64,000 nucleotides of DNA from an uncultured Bacilli bacterium (GTDB lineage: Bacteria > Bacillota_I > Bacilli_A > RFN20 > CAG-826): the NCBI GenBank assembly GCA_944363525.1, contig CALVUF010000002.1, forward strand, positions 186,001 through 250,000, read 5' to 3'. Positions 40,954 through 49,909 of the stretch are shown piece after piece (position 1 is the first letter of the stretch; each line of letters begins with the position of its first letter). Position numbers and translations under genes: made by a program. The notes under the pieces are model-generated. The model was given only the letters and a program-made list of their open reading frames with translations. It was not told where the DNA came from and made no database searches.

Positions 40954-42780
40954 TTAGGCTGCCTGGTTGATCCACTTCAATCCATCAGCGTTATTCGGAT
41001 TGATTTGCCAATGGATCCGATTGGTGGTCGATTTGTGGAGGGTGAAGACGCCTTCGAGATAGAAGCTCTGGCCTTTGAAGTCATCGATGTCCCAAATCCA
41101 GTTCGGACGGTCGGGATCGCCGGCATAGGTGAAGGTGAGGTAGGCGTCGAAATCCACGCCCGAGAGGTAGAGGGTGGCCTCAGAACCATCGACATAGCCG
41201 CCTTCGACGGTGACTGGATCGGTGACCTTGATGTAGGTGTTGTAATAGGTCAGATCCTTGTTGCTGACGAATTTGTTGACCTCGGCGGCGCTCATCTCTA
41301 GCGGGGCGAATTGATGGATATCGTTGTTTTCTTCGGCCGTTAAGATAACAGAGGATTCGTTATCCGAATAGCCGGAGGCTCGCGGGAAATTGGTGTCGGT
41401 GATTTGGAACCCGAATTGGGAATCGAGGGCAAGCCCTTTCACCTCAACGTAGGTATTGACTTTGGTGTATTTCGAGGGGATTGGGCTCATGCCGGTGAAG
41501 ACGTTGATGGCCCCGTATTCAATATCGCTCCCACCATCGACTTCGGTAATGTCTTGGAGATAGAGGATATTGTTGGAATAGCCAATGACGGTACCTTGGA
41601 CCGAGACCTTGCGGTTGTTGTAGTAGTTGCCTGCGACCAAAGTTAAGGAAGTCGTTTCGCCATCGATGGTCCAAACATAATCTAAGCCAGAGACGATGGG
41701 AAGGAAATTGGTCCCCTCGATGTCGTAGCCAAGATATTGATCGCCAATGCCGATGGTGTAGCCGCCGGTGACGGAAGTGACGGTGAAGGTACCGGCCGAA
41801 GTCAATTGATCGGTGGTGCTTAAGACCCCGTTGGCGACCGATCCAGTTAAATACACGTTATGGCCTAAGGTTGAATCGGCGTAACCGAGTTTGTATTCGC
41901 CGTTGTCGATTGAATCGGCGGCCACTCCGTTAGCGTCGAATAGGCTGACACGATTCTCATTGGTTACCTCTTCGTCCCAGATGAGGTCAGCGCCGTTGGT
42001 GCCGCTGACGAGGGCGAAGTATTCGCTCCCATCCAAGGAACGGCCTTGCCCATCGGTGGCAACCTGATATTCCCAGCCTTTCTTAACCTCGTTTTGGATT
42101 TCGTTGATTCCGGTTGGAATGTATTCGGTGTCGTAGTTGTAATCGGGATCTGGCCCAGAGAACATATTGAGTTCATAGGCCCGAGCTTGGGTGTCGGCAT
42201 TTAGGAAGTAATCCGAAAGCTGGGGAATCTCGCCGGTGTTACGGGCGGTTGAAAACCCTTGCTCGACGATCATCAGATTGAGAAGGTGCATTTCTTCCTT
42301 TGGGGCGTTCTTTTTCTCGGTGTTGACGTAAATGCAGGAGAGGTAACGTTCGCCGGTCGAGTCATGCTGAGGGGCAGCGTATCGATCATAGATGGCCCCG
42401 GTGATGACGATGGTGCCGTTTTCCTGAGCCTCGGTCAAAATCGATTTGGTGTAATTGGAAGCTGCCTTTCCCCAAGGCTCGACCTTGCCGGTGGATTCCG
42501 GGGTGTCGATGCCATAGAAACGGCATTTGATCCGTTCGCTTGAGGTTTCTTTGATTACCGGAGTGAAATGGGCAGTATCGCCATCGATGGGGTACATTTC
42601 CTCCATTTGGCCCACGCCATCTTTGTAGAAGTCCTTCCCTTGGTAATCGAGTTGTAAGGTAACCTGCGAGGAATAATCAACCCATTCCGGCAAAGTGGAT
42701 CCGCTGCTATCGGTCGGATGATCGCAACCGGCCAGCAGGAAGAGGGAGAAGAGACTTAGTAATGCGACTTTCTTTTTCAT
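40954..42780 (-). CDS. Surface-anchored staphylococcal-nuclease-like lipoprotein
   Basis: A 608-residue exported lipoprotein (lipobox LAGC, Cys19). Residues about 38-215 form a thermonuclease (SNase) domain. Candidate catalytic residues are Asp66/Asp68 in PIDGDT, Arg87 in CRFYGIDTPE with Glu95, and Arg145 in STGERYLSCIYVN. That places the calcium ligands, both arginines and the general-base Glu in family order. Next comes a module like those of the 780-residue lipoprotein (KLGYADSTLGHNVYL...), and after it an OB-fold-like region (VQGTVIGYSNNILYLQDI). It should cleave extracellular DNA/RNA at the cell surface. GGAGG is 6 nt before ATG 42780. It lies directly downstream of two ABC binding proteins. 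Confidence 0.88.
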   Translation of the reverse strand: MKKKVALLSLFSLFLLAGCDHPTDSSGSTLPEWVDYSSQVTLQLDYQGKDFYKDGVGQMEEMYPIDGDTAHFTPVIKETSSERIKCRFYGIDTPESTGKVEPWGKAASNYTKSILTEAQENGTIVITGAIYDRYAAPQHDSTGERYLSCIYVNTEKKNAPKEEMHLLNLMIVEQGFSTARNTGEIPQLSDYFLNADTQARAYELNMFSGPDPDYNYDTEYIPTGINEIQNEVKKGWEYQVATDGQGRSLDGSEYFALVSGTNGADLIWDEEVTNENRVSLFDANGVAADSIDNGEYKLGYADSTLGHNVYLTGSVANGVLSTTDQLTSAGTFTVTSVTGGYTIGIGDQYLGYDIEGTNFLPIVSGLDYVWTIDGETTSLTLVAGNYYNNRKVSVQGTVIGYSNNILYLQDITEVDGGSDIEYGAINVFTGMSPIPSKYTKVNTYVEVKGLALDSQFGFQITDTNFPRASGYSDNESSVILTAEENNDIHQFAPLEMSAAEVNKFVSNKDLTYYNTYIKVTDPVTVEGGYVDGSEATLYLSGVDFDAYLTFTYAGDPDRPNWIWDIDDFKGQSFYLEGVFTLHKSTTNRIHWQINPNNADGLKWINQAA

Positions 42781-42793
42781 TGGCTGCCTCCGA

Positions 42794-44263
42794 TTAATGG
42801 AATTGCTGCTTGGCGTTGTTGATGGCCGAGTCAAAGGCCGAGGTCACGCTTTGGTTTTGGGTAATGACGGCGCTTAAGATCGTCCCAACCTGATCGCGTA
42901 GGGCGGCCGAGCCGACGAACACTGGGGTGGTGATGTAATTGCCGTCGATGTCGTTTTGCAAAATAGACGAAGTCTGAACGTAGGGGTCGTTGGTGTCGTT
43001 CATGAATTGCTGATAGACCGCCGATTCGTAAGCACTGGTGCGGACTGGGACATAGCCTTCCGAGCCGAGGACGCAGATTCGGGCGTTGACGTCGGGATTG
43101 GTAATGTATTTGACGAATTCCCAGGCATAATGGGTCCGGCGATCGGCGTCAGCCCCTTGCGTCTTAAGCAAGGTTAAGGTCGGGCCTTGGGTAACGTAAG
43201 CCGGCTCTTCGGAATCGCCCGGGACTTTGCAGATGCCGACTTCGAAGGCATCGGAAGTGGGGATATTGTAACCGGTTCCGCCGCTGGAGCCGATGGAGAA
43301 GATGGTCTTTTGCTCAACGAAGGCGTTGGAACCGTATTCCCCCTCAAGGGCTTTGGTGGTGAAGACGCCGCTCCGATAGGCATCGGCCAACGATTGGATT
43401 TCCGCTTCGGCTTTGGTGCGGTTCTCCCCGGATTCGAAGCCGATGACGCCCATGCCATTATCGCCGATTTCGCTATAGGGGATGTTGTTTTGGACCATCT
43501 TAGTGATGAAAAGATTGGAATCGGAATCGTAGTAGACCGGCTCTTCGCAGGAAGTAAGGATGTCGGCCTTGTGATCGACTATGAATTGGCCGAGGCCCAT
43601 CAATTCGTCCCAAGAGATTGAATTGAGCCAAGCGTCCATCGCTTCGTCAGACTCAACGTTGACGCCATCGGGCTGGTAGAGGGCCATAGCCCGGTAGAAA
43701 GCGCCTTTGTTGTAGAACATAACCTCAGACGATTTCATGAACGGGATCGAATAGGCCCCATCCTCTTGATACATCCTGGATTCGGCGATGAAGGCCGGGA
43801 TGAAGTCGGATTCATCGTAAGCGAAACCGCCGACCGAATCGCCGAGCCACGTTTGTTTTCCAAAGCCGATCTCTTCGTCGTTGAAGTAATCTTCAAGGTT
43901 AACGACGGTGCCTTCGTTGGCTTGGTAAAGGTAGTTGGCGACGTTGTCGGGGTAGGCGACGGCGATATTGGGGTAAGAGCCAGTGCCGAAGCCGTTGATA
44001 ATGAAGTTCTCAACCTCATCATAGTTGCCGCGATAGTTGGCCTCGACGTTGACTTCGACCCCTTCGTTCTCATAAACCAACTCCTCGAAATCCTCAATAA
44101 CGTTGGCGAGGTAATCTTGGGTGGTTTTGCCGAAGGTGTGCCAGAAGGTGACGGTAACGGGGCCAGTTGGGGTGCTGTTGGTATCTCTTGGCCCGCAGCC
44201 GGCCAAGACGCCTAGGAGAGCAATGCTGCTCACTAGGCATTGGATTTTGGATAGTTTCATCAT
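42794..44263 (-). CDS. ABC transporter solute-binding lipoprotein 1
   Basis: A 489-residue lipoprotein (lipobox LAGC) of the family-1 (sugar-type) extracellular solute-binding proteins. The opening VTVTFWHTFG and the later FNPDV/KYITNPDVNARI-like region are typical. It captures the ligand outside the membrane for the permeases encoded next in the cluster. The ligand is not readable from sequence; context suggests nucleic-acid breakdown products or an oligosaccharide. AGGAGA precedes two adjacent ATG codons (44263, 44260). It is a diverged paralogue of the next gene. Confidence 0.9.
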   Translation of the reverse strand: MMKLSKIQCLVSSIALLGVLAGCGPRDTNSTPTGPVTVTFWHTFGKTTQDYLANVIEDFEELVYENEGVEVNVEANYRGNYDEVENFIINGFGTGSYPNIAVAYPDNVANYLYQANEGTVVNLEDYFNDEEIGFGKQTWLGDSVGGFAYDESDFIPAFIAESRMYQEDGAYSIPFMKSSEVMFYNKGAFYRAMALYQPDGVNVESDEAMDAWLNSISWDELMGLGQFIVDHKADILTSCEEPVYYDSDSNLFITKMVQNNIPYSEIGDNGMGVIGFESGENRTKAEAEIQSLADAYRSGVFTTKALEGEYGSNAFVEQKTIFSIGSSGGTGYNIPTSDAFEVGICKVPGDSEEPAYVTQGPTLTLLKTQGADADRRTHYAWEFVKYITNPDVNARICVLGSEGYVPVRTSAYESAVYQQFMNDTNDPYVQTSSILQNDIDGNYITTPVFVGSAALRDQVGTILSAVITQNQSVTSAFDSAINNAKQQFH

Positions 44264-44322
44264 CGCTCTCCTATTTGTCTGTGTTGGTTAGTTGGTGATC
44301 AACTTATCGAATCGAATGCTGA

Positions 44323-45831
44323 TTACTTGATGGCCGCCAAAGCGTTGTTGTAGGCGGTGGCGAAGATGGTGTCGAGTTCGGCATCGGTCAACACATGGTC
44401 AGAGGAGACGGCTTGCTGGACGATGGAGCCGGCTTGGTTACGGCATTCCGAGGAGCCAACGAAGGCTTCCGAAGTGAACATGTAGTTGGTGATGTTGGAG
44501 TAGTACTGCATGCCGCGGGCAGTTAGAAGTTCAACGTTCTCCTTGCCAGTGGTGGCATAAGCATCTTGATAAGCTTGCGACTCCATCGAGGAAGTGCGAA
44601 TCGGCATATAGCCGGTGGAGTTAAGAGCCCAGTTGGTGGCGTTGTCGGTCTCGGTCATGAACTTGTAGAAGAGCCAGCTGGCCATGATCCGATCGGTATC
44701 GATGACGCCATTGTTCATGTGTCTCAAAACGGTCATCGAGGGGCCTTGGGACATGAGGGCAACCTTATGGCCGTTGCCAGCCGGAGCCTGCGGAACCCGG
44801 GCGACATTCGGGGTCCAGGCATCGTTGCTCGGTTGCTGGTAGGTAATGCCACCGGTCGAGCCGATGGAGAAGAGGACTTTCCGTTCGGCTGAGAGGGTGT
44901 TGACGTAACCGCCAGCCGCGCCTTGGGTGGTGAGGTATTTCTTGGTAGCGGCATTGTTGAGCATCTTCATGAGCTCTTTCATGCCATCGTTATTAAAGTT
45001 AACCGAGCCACGGCCAGAGGCATCGATTGAGGTATAGGCATAGCCATACTGTTCGGCGAGGGTGATGAAGAAGTTGTCATCGGAGTCATAGCCGACGATG
45101 GCGGAATGGGCACCCGAATCGACCCAGATTTTGTCGGTCAGTCCGTTGTTGTAGGTCACGAGCGCCGGGCAGAGCTTGTTGAACAGTTCATCCCAGGTCA
45201 GGGTGTTGAAGTATTCTTCGGTCAGCGGATTGCCGTTGTTGATGGTGGGATCGATCGATTTGAGATTGATGCCAACGAGGGCCGGGTTGTAGAACATGGC
45301 TTCGGTCGATTTGGAGAACGGAACCGAATAGGTGCCCTCGATGTTGTATTCCTGCCCTTCCTCGACGAAGGCCGGGATTAGGTCGGCCATGTCTTCGTCG
45401 GTCCAGCCGTATTCCGGGTCTTCGATGTAATCGGTGAGGTCGACGGCGTTGCCATAGTAGATATATTCGGCGACGTGGTCAGGGTAGCAATAGGCGAGGT
45501 CGGGGTAGGTGCCAGTCGAGAAGCCGGTGATGATGTTTTCTTTTAGGGTGTCGTAATTCCCGGAGACCTGCTCGTTTTTGACGGTGATGAAAGGTTCTTT
45601 CTTATTGAAAGCGGTGACGTAGTTGTTGAGGATGGCCTGTCCGGTTTCGCCGGCGGTGGTCCAAAGAGTGATGGTGACGGGATTGTCCTCGCCGAAATAC
45701 GGAACATACTCGTCCGCGGGGGTCTTGGAGCTGTTGGGGGAAGAGCTGGAATTCCCAGCCCGGTTGCAGGCCACGAGGAGCAAGGCAGCCGAGAGAACGG
45801 TGATTCCTTTCGCTAAGCGACTTTTGTTCAT
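44323..45831 (-). CDS. ABC transporter solute-binding lipoprotein 2
   Basis: A 502-residue lipoprotein (lipobox LVAC) paralogous to the neighbouring binding protein; both share GNYD...IITGFSTGTYPDLAYCYPDHVAEY-like segments. Family-1 solute-binding fold. AAGGAGG lies 7 nt before ATG 45831; a longer in-frame start at 45885 lacks a ribosome site and would precede the signal peptide. Two binding proteins for one permease pair may widen the ligand range. Confidence 0.9.
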   Translation of the reverse strand: MNKSRLAKGITVLSAALLLVACNRAGNSSSSPNSSKTPADEYVPYFGEDNPVTITLWTTAGETGQAILNNYVTAFNKKEPFITVKNEQVSGNYDTLKENIITGFSTGTYPDLAYCYPDHVAEYIYYGNAVDLTDYIEDPEYGWTDEDMADLIPAFVEEGQEYNIEGTYSVPFSKSTEAMFYNPALVGINLKSIDPTINNGNPLTEEYFNTLTWDELFNKLCPALVTYNNGLTDKIWVDSGAHSAIVGYDSDDNFFITLAEQYGYAYTSIDASGRGSVNFNNDGMKELMKMLNNAATKKYLTTQGAAGGYVNTLSAERKVLFSIGSTGGITYQQPSNDAWTPNVARVPQAPAGNGHKVALMSQGPSMTVLRHMNNGVIDTDRIMASWLFYKFMTETDNATNWALNSTGYMPIRTSSMESQAYQDAYATTGKENVELLTARGMQYYSNITNYMFTSEAFVGSSECRNQAGSIVQQAVSSDHVLTDAELDTIFATAYNNALAAIK

Positions 45832-45924
45832 GTAATTCCTCCTTAATGAACTGGTCGATTTATATTCACGCGCCCGCTTATCCAAACGATCAAGATGGGC
45901 GGATGAACCGATGTAAATGGGCGT

Positions 45925-46908
45925 CTAGCCCTTGATGCCGGCGCGGCCGACGCCACGCATGATATATTTACGGAAGAAGACGAAGAGCAGGAATAGCGGA
46001 ACGGTGACGCAGACGGAAGCAGCCATCTGATAGCCGTATTCGACTTGTCCGCCGGCGTCGTTATTGACGAAGGCGCTGCCGCGGAGACCGTTGGAGATGA
46101 GCTGGTAGTCTTCGTTGAGGGTGATCAACTGGGGCCAGACGTAGGAGTTCCAGGTCCCCATGAATTTTAAAATGGTGATCGAAATAAGGGAAGGCGCAGC
46201 AAGCGGGACCATGACCTTCCAAAGGAAGTTCCAGTCCGACTTGCCGTCGACTTTGGCGGCCAAGTAGAGTTCGTTCGGGATCTGCTTGAAGGTCTGTCGT
46301 AACAAGTAGATGTAGAAGACCGAGACCCAGAACGGGACGATCATGGCGGCATAGGCATCCATTAGGGTTTGGCCTTCGCCGACCCAGCCGAAGGAAGCGA
46401 CGGTGATGAAGTTCGAGATGACCATCATTTCGCCTGGGATCATCATGGTCATTAAGAAGAGCATGAACAAGGGCTCTCTTCCTTTGAACTTCAGCCGAGC
46501 GAAGGCAAAGCCAGCAAAGATGGTAGTTAATAATGTGCCTAACGTCGAGAAGATGGCGACGACGATGGTGTTGAACATGTAGTTGGTGAAGTCAAACACC
46601 TGGAAGACATAGACGTAGTTGCTCCACATGACGATGGAGGGGAAGAAGGTCTGGGTGGTGGCGATGATTTCCGACCGTTGCTTTAGAGAGGTGATGATCA
46701 TCCAGTAGAAGGGGAAGACCATCATGAGGGCCAAGAAAAGGATGAAGGCATAGGTGATGGTCATCATCACGATATGGCCGATTTTCTGACTCCGTTTGAT
46801 GGCGTCGACCGTCTTGCCGGAATCCTCGATGGAGAGGACGATCTTCGGTTTCTCGACTAAGGCGGGTTTTTCTTCCTTTTTGAGGAATTTCTTGAAAACG
46901 TTTTTCAT
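45925..46908 (-). CDS. ABC transporter permease (MalG/UgpE-type)
   Basis: A 327-residue inner-membrane permease. A charged N-terminal tail of about 45 residues is followed by six helices. The cytoplasmic EAA loop that docks on the ATPase is ELYLAAKVDGKSDWNFLWKV. It pairs with the permease at 46924 and the ATPase at 47967; the three genes are 11-16 bp apart. It is the last of the three before the binding proteins. Confidence 0.93.
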   Translation of the reverse strand: MKNVFKKFLKKEEKPALVEKPKIVLSIEDSGKTVDAIKRSQKIGHIVMMTITYAFILFLALMMVFPFYWMIITSLKQRSEIIATTQTFFPSIVMWSNYVYVFQVFDFTNYMFNTIVVAIFSTLGTLLTTIFAGFAFARLKFKGREPLFMLFLMTMMIPGEMMVISNFITVASFGWVGEGQTLMDAYAAMIVPFWVSVFYIYLLRQTFKQIPNELYLAAKVDGKSDWNFLWKVMVPLAAPSLISITILKFMGTWNSYVWPQLITLNEDYQLISNGLRGSAFVNNDAGGQVEYGYQMAASVCVTVPLFLLFVFFRKYIMRGVGRAGIKG

Positions 46909-46923
46909 TTTCTATGCCCCTCC

Positions 46924-47955
46924 TTAGTAATGGACGCGCGTCTTGGAGACGGCGAACTGCAAGAACGTGAAGATCAAGATGATGGCGAACAGGAACACCG
47001 CCGCGGCCGCCGCATAGGAGGTCGAGGTACTGAGGTTATCGTAGATGTAATAGACGATGGTGTACATGTTCGGGACTCCGTATTTTCCGGATGTTCCGGG
47101 GCCGTTGAACAAAGCGACGATTGAGGTGTATTCCTTGAACGCCCCAATGAAAGAAGTGACAAGGAGATACATAATTTGCGGCGAAAGCAGAGGGACGGTG
47201 ATTCGCCACAAAGTCTTCGCATGGCCAGCGGCATCGATTTGAGCCGCTTGGTAGTACTGCTTATCGATGCCTTGCAGGCCGGATAAAAGAACCAAGATCT
47301 TAAAGGGGATCGAGGACCAGACGATGTAGATACAAAGGGGTACAAAGCCCATTGCGCGGGTGGCGCCGAAGACCCAGGCGGTGTCGGTGCCGAAGATGTA
47401 GTTGATGACGCCTTGCTGGTCGAAGATAACGGAGAAGACCATGCCGATGGCGATGCCGTTGGTGACGTAGGGGAGGAAGAAGACGGTTTGCAGGAACTTC
47501 TGGAACCATTTGATCGAGTTCAAGGCAACGGCGATGATCAAGGCCAACAAGGTTGAAACCGGGACCGTCAGGAAGACGATCAAGAAGGTATTGGGAATGG
47601 CGTAATCGACGAAATCGGTGACGACCGCGCCGGAAGTGGTGGGAGTCAAACCAAGGATAACGCCGAAGTTGTTGATGGTGAATCCATCGTATTCGCCGGT
47701 CGCGTATTTATAGTTCTCGGTGAAGGCGATGAACATGGTATTCACCAACGGATAAAGGAGGAAGACGGCGACCAGGATAATGACTGGGGCGAGGTAAAGC
47801 CAGGCTTTCCAGTTGTTCTCGCTGGCGATGTCCTGGATACCGGTGACTTGGTATTCCTTTTTTCGCTTACGGGTGGAGACGAGGCGAATGACGGTATCCG
47901 TCTTCTCCTCGTGGTACCCGAGGCTTGGTTTTTCTTTGACCAGTGCTTCTGCCAT
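46924..47955 (-). CDS. ABC transporter permease (MalF/UgpA-type)
   Basis: A 343-residue permease with six helices after a basic 45-residue N-terminus. The EAA loop QYYQAAQIDAAGHAKTLWRI is well preserved. It forms the transmembrane channel with the MalG-type partner and starts 11 bp after the ATPase gene. Confidence 0.93.
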   Translation of the reverse strand: MAEALVKEKPSLGYHEEKTDTVIRLVSTRKRKKEYQVTGIQDIASENNWKAWLYLAPVIILVAVFLLYPLVNTMFIAFTENYKYATGEYDGFTINNFGVILGLTPTTSGAVVTDFVDYAIPNTFLIVFLTVPVSTLLALIIAVALNSIKWFQKFLQTVFFLPYVTNGIAIGMVFSVIFDQQGVINYIFGTDTAWVFGATRAMGFVPLCIYIVWSSIPFKILVLLSGLQGIDKQYYQAAQIDAAGHAKTLWRITVPLLSPQIMYLLVTSFIGAFKEYTSIVALFNGPGTSGKYGVPNMYTIVYYIYDNLSTSTSYAAAAAVFLFAIILIFTFLQFAVSKTRVHY

Positions 47956-47966
47956 TGGGGTACCTC

Positions 47967-49892
47967 TTAGTCTAGATAGATTCTTTGTTCGGTTTCGCCA
48001 TCAAAGATGAACATCTTATTAGGCTTGACAGTCAGACAAAGCTTGGTGTCGTTGGTTTGGTCTTCAGCCGAGATGATGACTTTGAACGTTGGCTTGGTGC
48101 AGGAGGGGTTATTGGCGACGATGGAAATGTCGCGACCGAGAATCTGAATCATCTCAACGTTGCAGTGGAGCCCTTGGCCTTCTTTGGGTTTATCCATCGA
48201 GAAGCCTTCGGGGCGGATGGCGACGTAGACGTCTTTGTCCTCCTTGAGGGCTTTGGACTTCTTGTCTTCATAGACCACGTCATCGCCGACTTTGACCTGG
48301 CCGCCGCCGATTTGGCCTTTGAAGACGTTGATCGGCGGGGTGCCAAGGAACATGGCGACGAAGAGGTTGGCCGGGTTGTTATAGACGTTCTGCGGGGCAT
48401 CGATCTGCTGCATTTCGCCTAACTTCATGACGACGATTTCGTCGGAGATGGACATCGCTTCCTCCTGGTCATGGGTGACGAAGACGGTGGTGATGCCGGT
48501 TTCCTTTTGGATACGGCGGATTTCTTCCCGGGTTTGCAGACGTAACCGGGCGTCGAGGTTGGAAAGCGGCTCATCGAGGAGGAGGACCTTCGGTTTCTTG
48601 ACGAGGGCCCGGGCGATGGCGACCCGTTGCTGCTGACCGCCGGAGAGCTGGTTCGGCTTCCGTTGCAAATACTCATCGACTTGGACGAGTTTGGCGGCGT
48701 CATAGACGATATCCCGCCGTTCTTCTTTGGTTAAGCGGCGGTGGGCGATGGCTTGGGTGAGTTCCATCGAGATATCGGATAAGTCGAATTCTTTGGTGAG
48801 GAATGCCTTCGAGTCCTCAGCGACCTCTTTACCGACTTTATGGAGACGGAAGTAGACCTTGGTCTTGCCTTCGGCGTAATAAAGTTTGAAGTCGGAGATG
48901 GAGAGGTGCTTCAAAGCGAATTGCTTCTTGAATTGGAGGGTGAGTTCGCCGTTGCGGACGTTGGTGATGGAGACGACGTGAGAAGAGAAGGCGGCGCCGG
49001 CGTTGAGTTCGTTGATGGTGGCTTCGAAATCCGCCCGGCGGACTTTGACGATCCGGGCCATGAGTTCGTATTCGCCATTTTGCAGACGGGAGATGATGAC
49101 GCCTTCGGAAACGCCATGCTTATGGATGATGGCCTTGATGGCCTTGATGGTCTCGTCGATGGTGGCGGTGTTGAACTTCTTGCCGAGGTTGCCTTTGTAG
49201 AGGACATCGAGCATTTCCGAGTCGCTTTCCTTGTTAACGGTGGCTCGGAAGGAGGCGTCATAGAGGGCTTCGCTCGTCTGTTCGTATTTCTCCTCGACTA
49301 ATTCGGCGTTCTCGATGACGAGGGGGAAGTTCTTCTTGTAAAGATCGGCCACGACTTGGGATACGTTGAGGAGGTCGACGTGGAGAGTCAACTTGTTGCC
49401 GTTTTGTTCGGTGGCGACGGCGACGTTGCGTTTCTTTAAGCCAATCCGTTTGGCTAAAGCGACGACCGATTTGGCGATGCCGTCGAATAGGTCGCTTTTC
49501 TTTAAGTTATAAGTATAAGTTAAATGGAAATTGAAGAAGGTGACGAGGGGCACTTCGACCTTAAGATTAGTGAGTGGGAACTCGATGTTCTTATAGATCG
49601 ACATATGCGGGTAAAGGGCGTAGTTTTGGAAAACCAAGCCGATGCCGCGCTTTTCCGGAGCGAGGTTGGTGACTTCTTGGTCGCCGAACCAGACTTCGCC
49701 GGAAGTGGGGCTTTGTAAGCCGGAGATCATGTAAAGGGTGGTCGATTTGCCACACCCGGAAGGGCCGAGCAAGCCGACTAACTTGCCATCGGGCACGACG
49801 AAGCTCATGTCCTTGACCGCGACGGTGTCACGGATGTTCTTTTTCGCGTCCCCCGGGAAGATCTTGGTTAGGTCCTTGATTCTGATTTCCAT
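47967..49892 (-). CDS. ABC transporter ATPase (MalK/UgpC-type) with large insertion
   Basis: A 641-residue ATPase of the importer CUT1 family. Walker [10 protein letters not shown] (43-51), Q-loop FQN (Gln89), then an insertion from about 112 to about 385. Signature LSGGQ (416-420), Walker B VLLLDEP (436-442), D-loop SNLD and switch His474 follow. The C-terminal MalK-like OB domain is at about 515-641. The usual length is about 370. The insertion sits in the helical subdomain that contacts the permeases and contains at least two similar alpha/beta units ([15 protein letters not shown]...; [21 protein letters not shown]). AGGAG is 6 nt before the ATG. The mycoplasma homologues next to membrane nucleases are also about 585 residues, as I recall. 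Confidence 0.92.
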   Translation of the reverse strand: MEIRIKDLTKIFPGDAKKNIRDTVAVKDMSFVVPDGKLVGLLGPSGCGKSTTLYMISGLQSPTSGEVWFGDQEVTNLAPEKRGIGLVFQNYALYPHMSIYKNIEFPLTNLKVEVPLVTFFNFHLTYTYNLKKSDLFDGIAKSVVALAKRIGLKKRNVAVATEQNGNKLTLHVDLLNVSQVVADLYKKNFPLVIENAELVEEKYEQTSEALYDASFRATVNKESDSEMLDVLYKGNLGKKFNTATIDETIKAIKAIIHKHGVSEGVIISRLQNGEYELMARIVKVRRADFEATINELNAGAAFSSHVVSITNVRNGELTLQFKKQFALKHLSISDFKLYYAEGKTKVYFRLHKVGKEVAEDSKAFLTKEFDLSDISMELTQAIAHRRLTKEERRDIVYDAAKLVQVDEYLQRKPNQLSGGQQQRVAIARALVKKPKVLLLDEPLSNLDARLRLQTREEIRRIQKETGITTVFVTHDQEEAMSISDEIVVMKLGEMQQIDAPQNVYNNPANLFVAMFLGTPPINVFKGQIGGGQVKVGDDVVYEDKKSKALKEDKDVYVAIRPEGFSMDKPKEGQGLHCNVEMIQILGRDISIVANNPSCTKPTFKVIISAEDQTNDTKLCLTVKPNKMFIFDGETEQRIYLD

Positions 49893-49909
49893 AACTAGCT
49901 CCTATCCTT

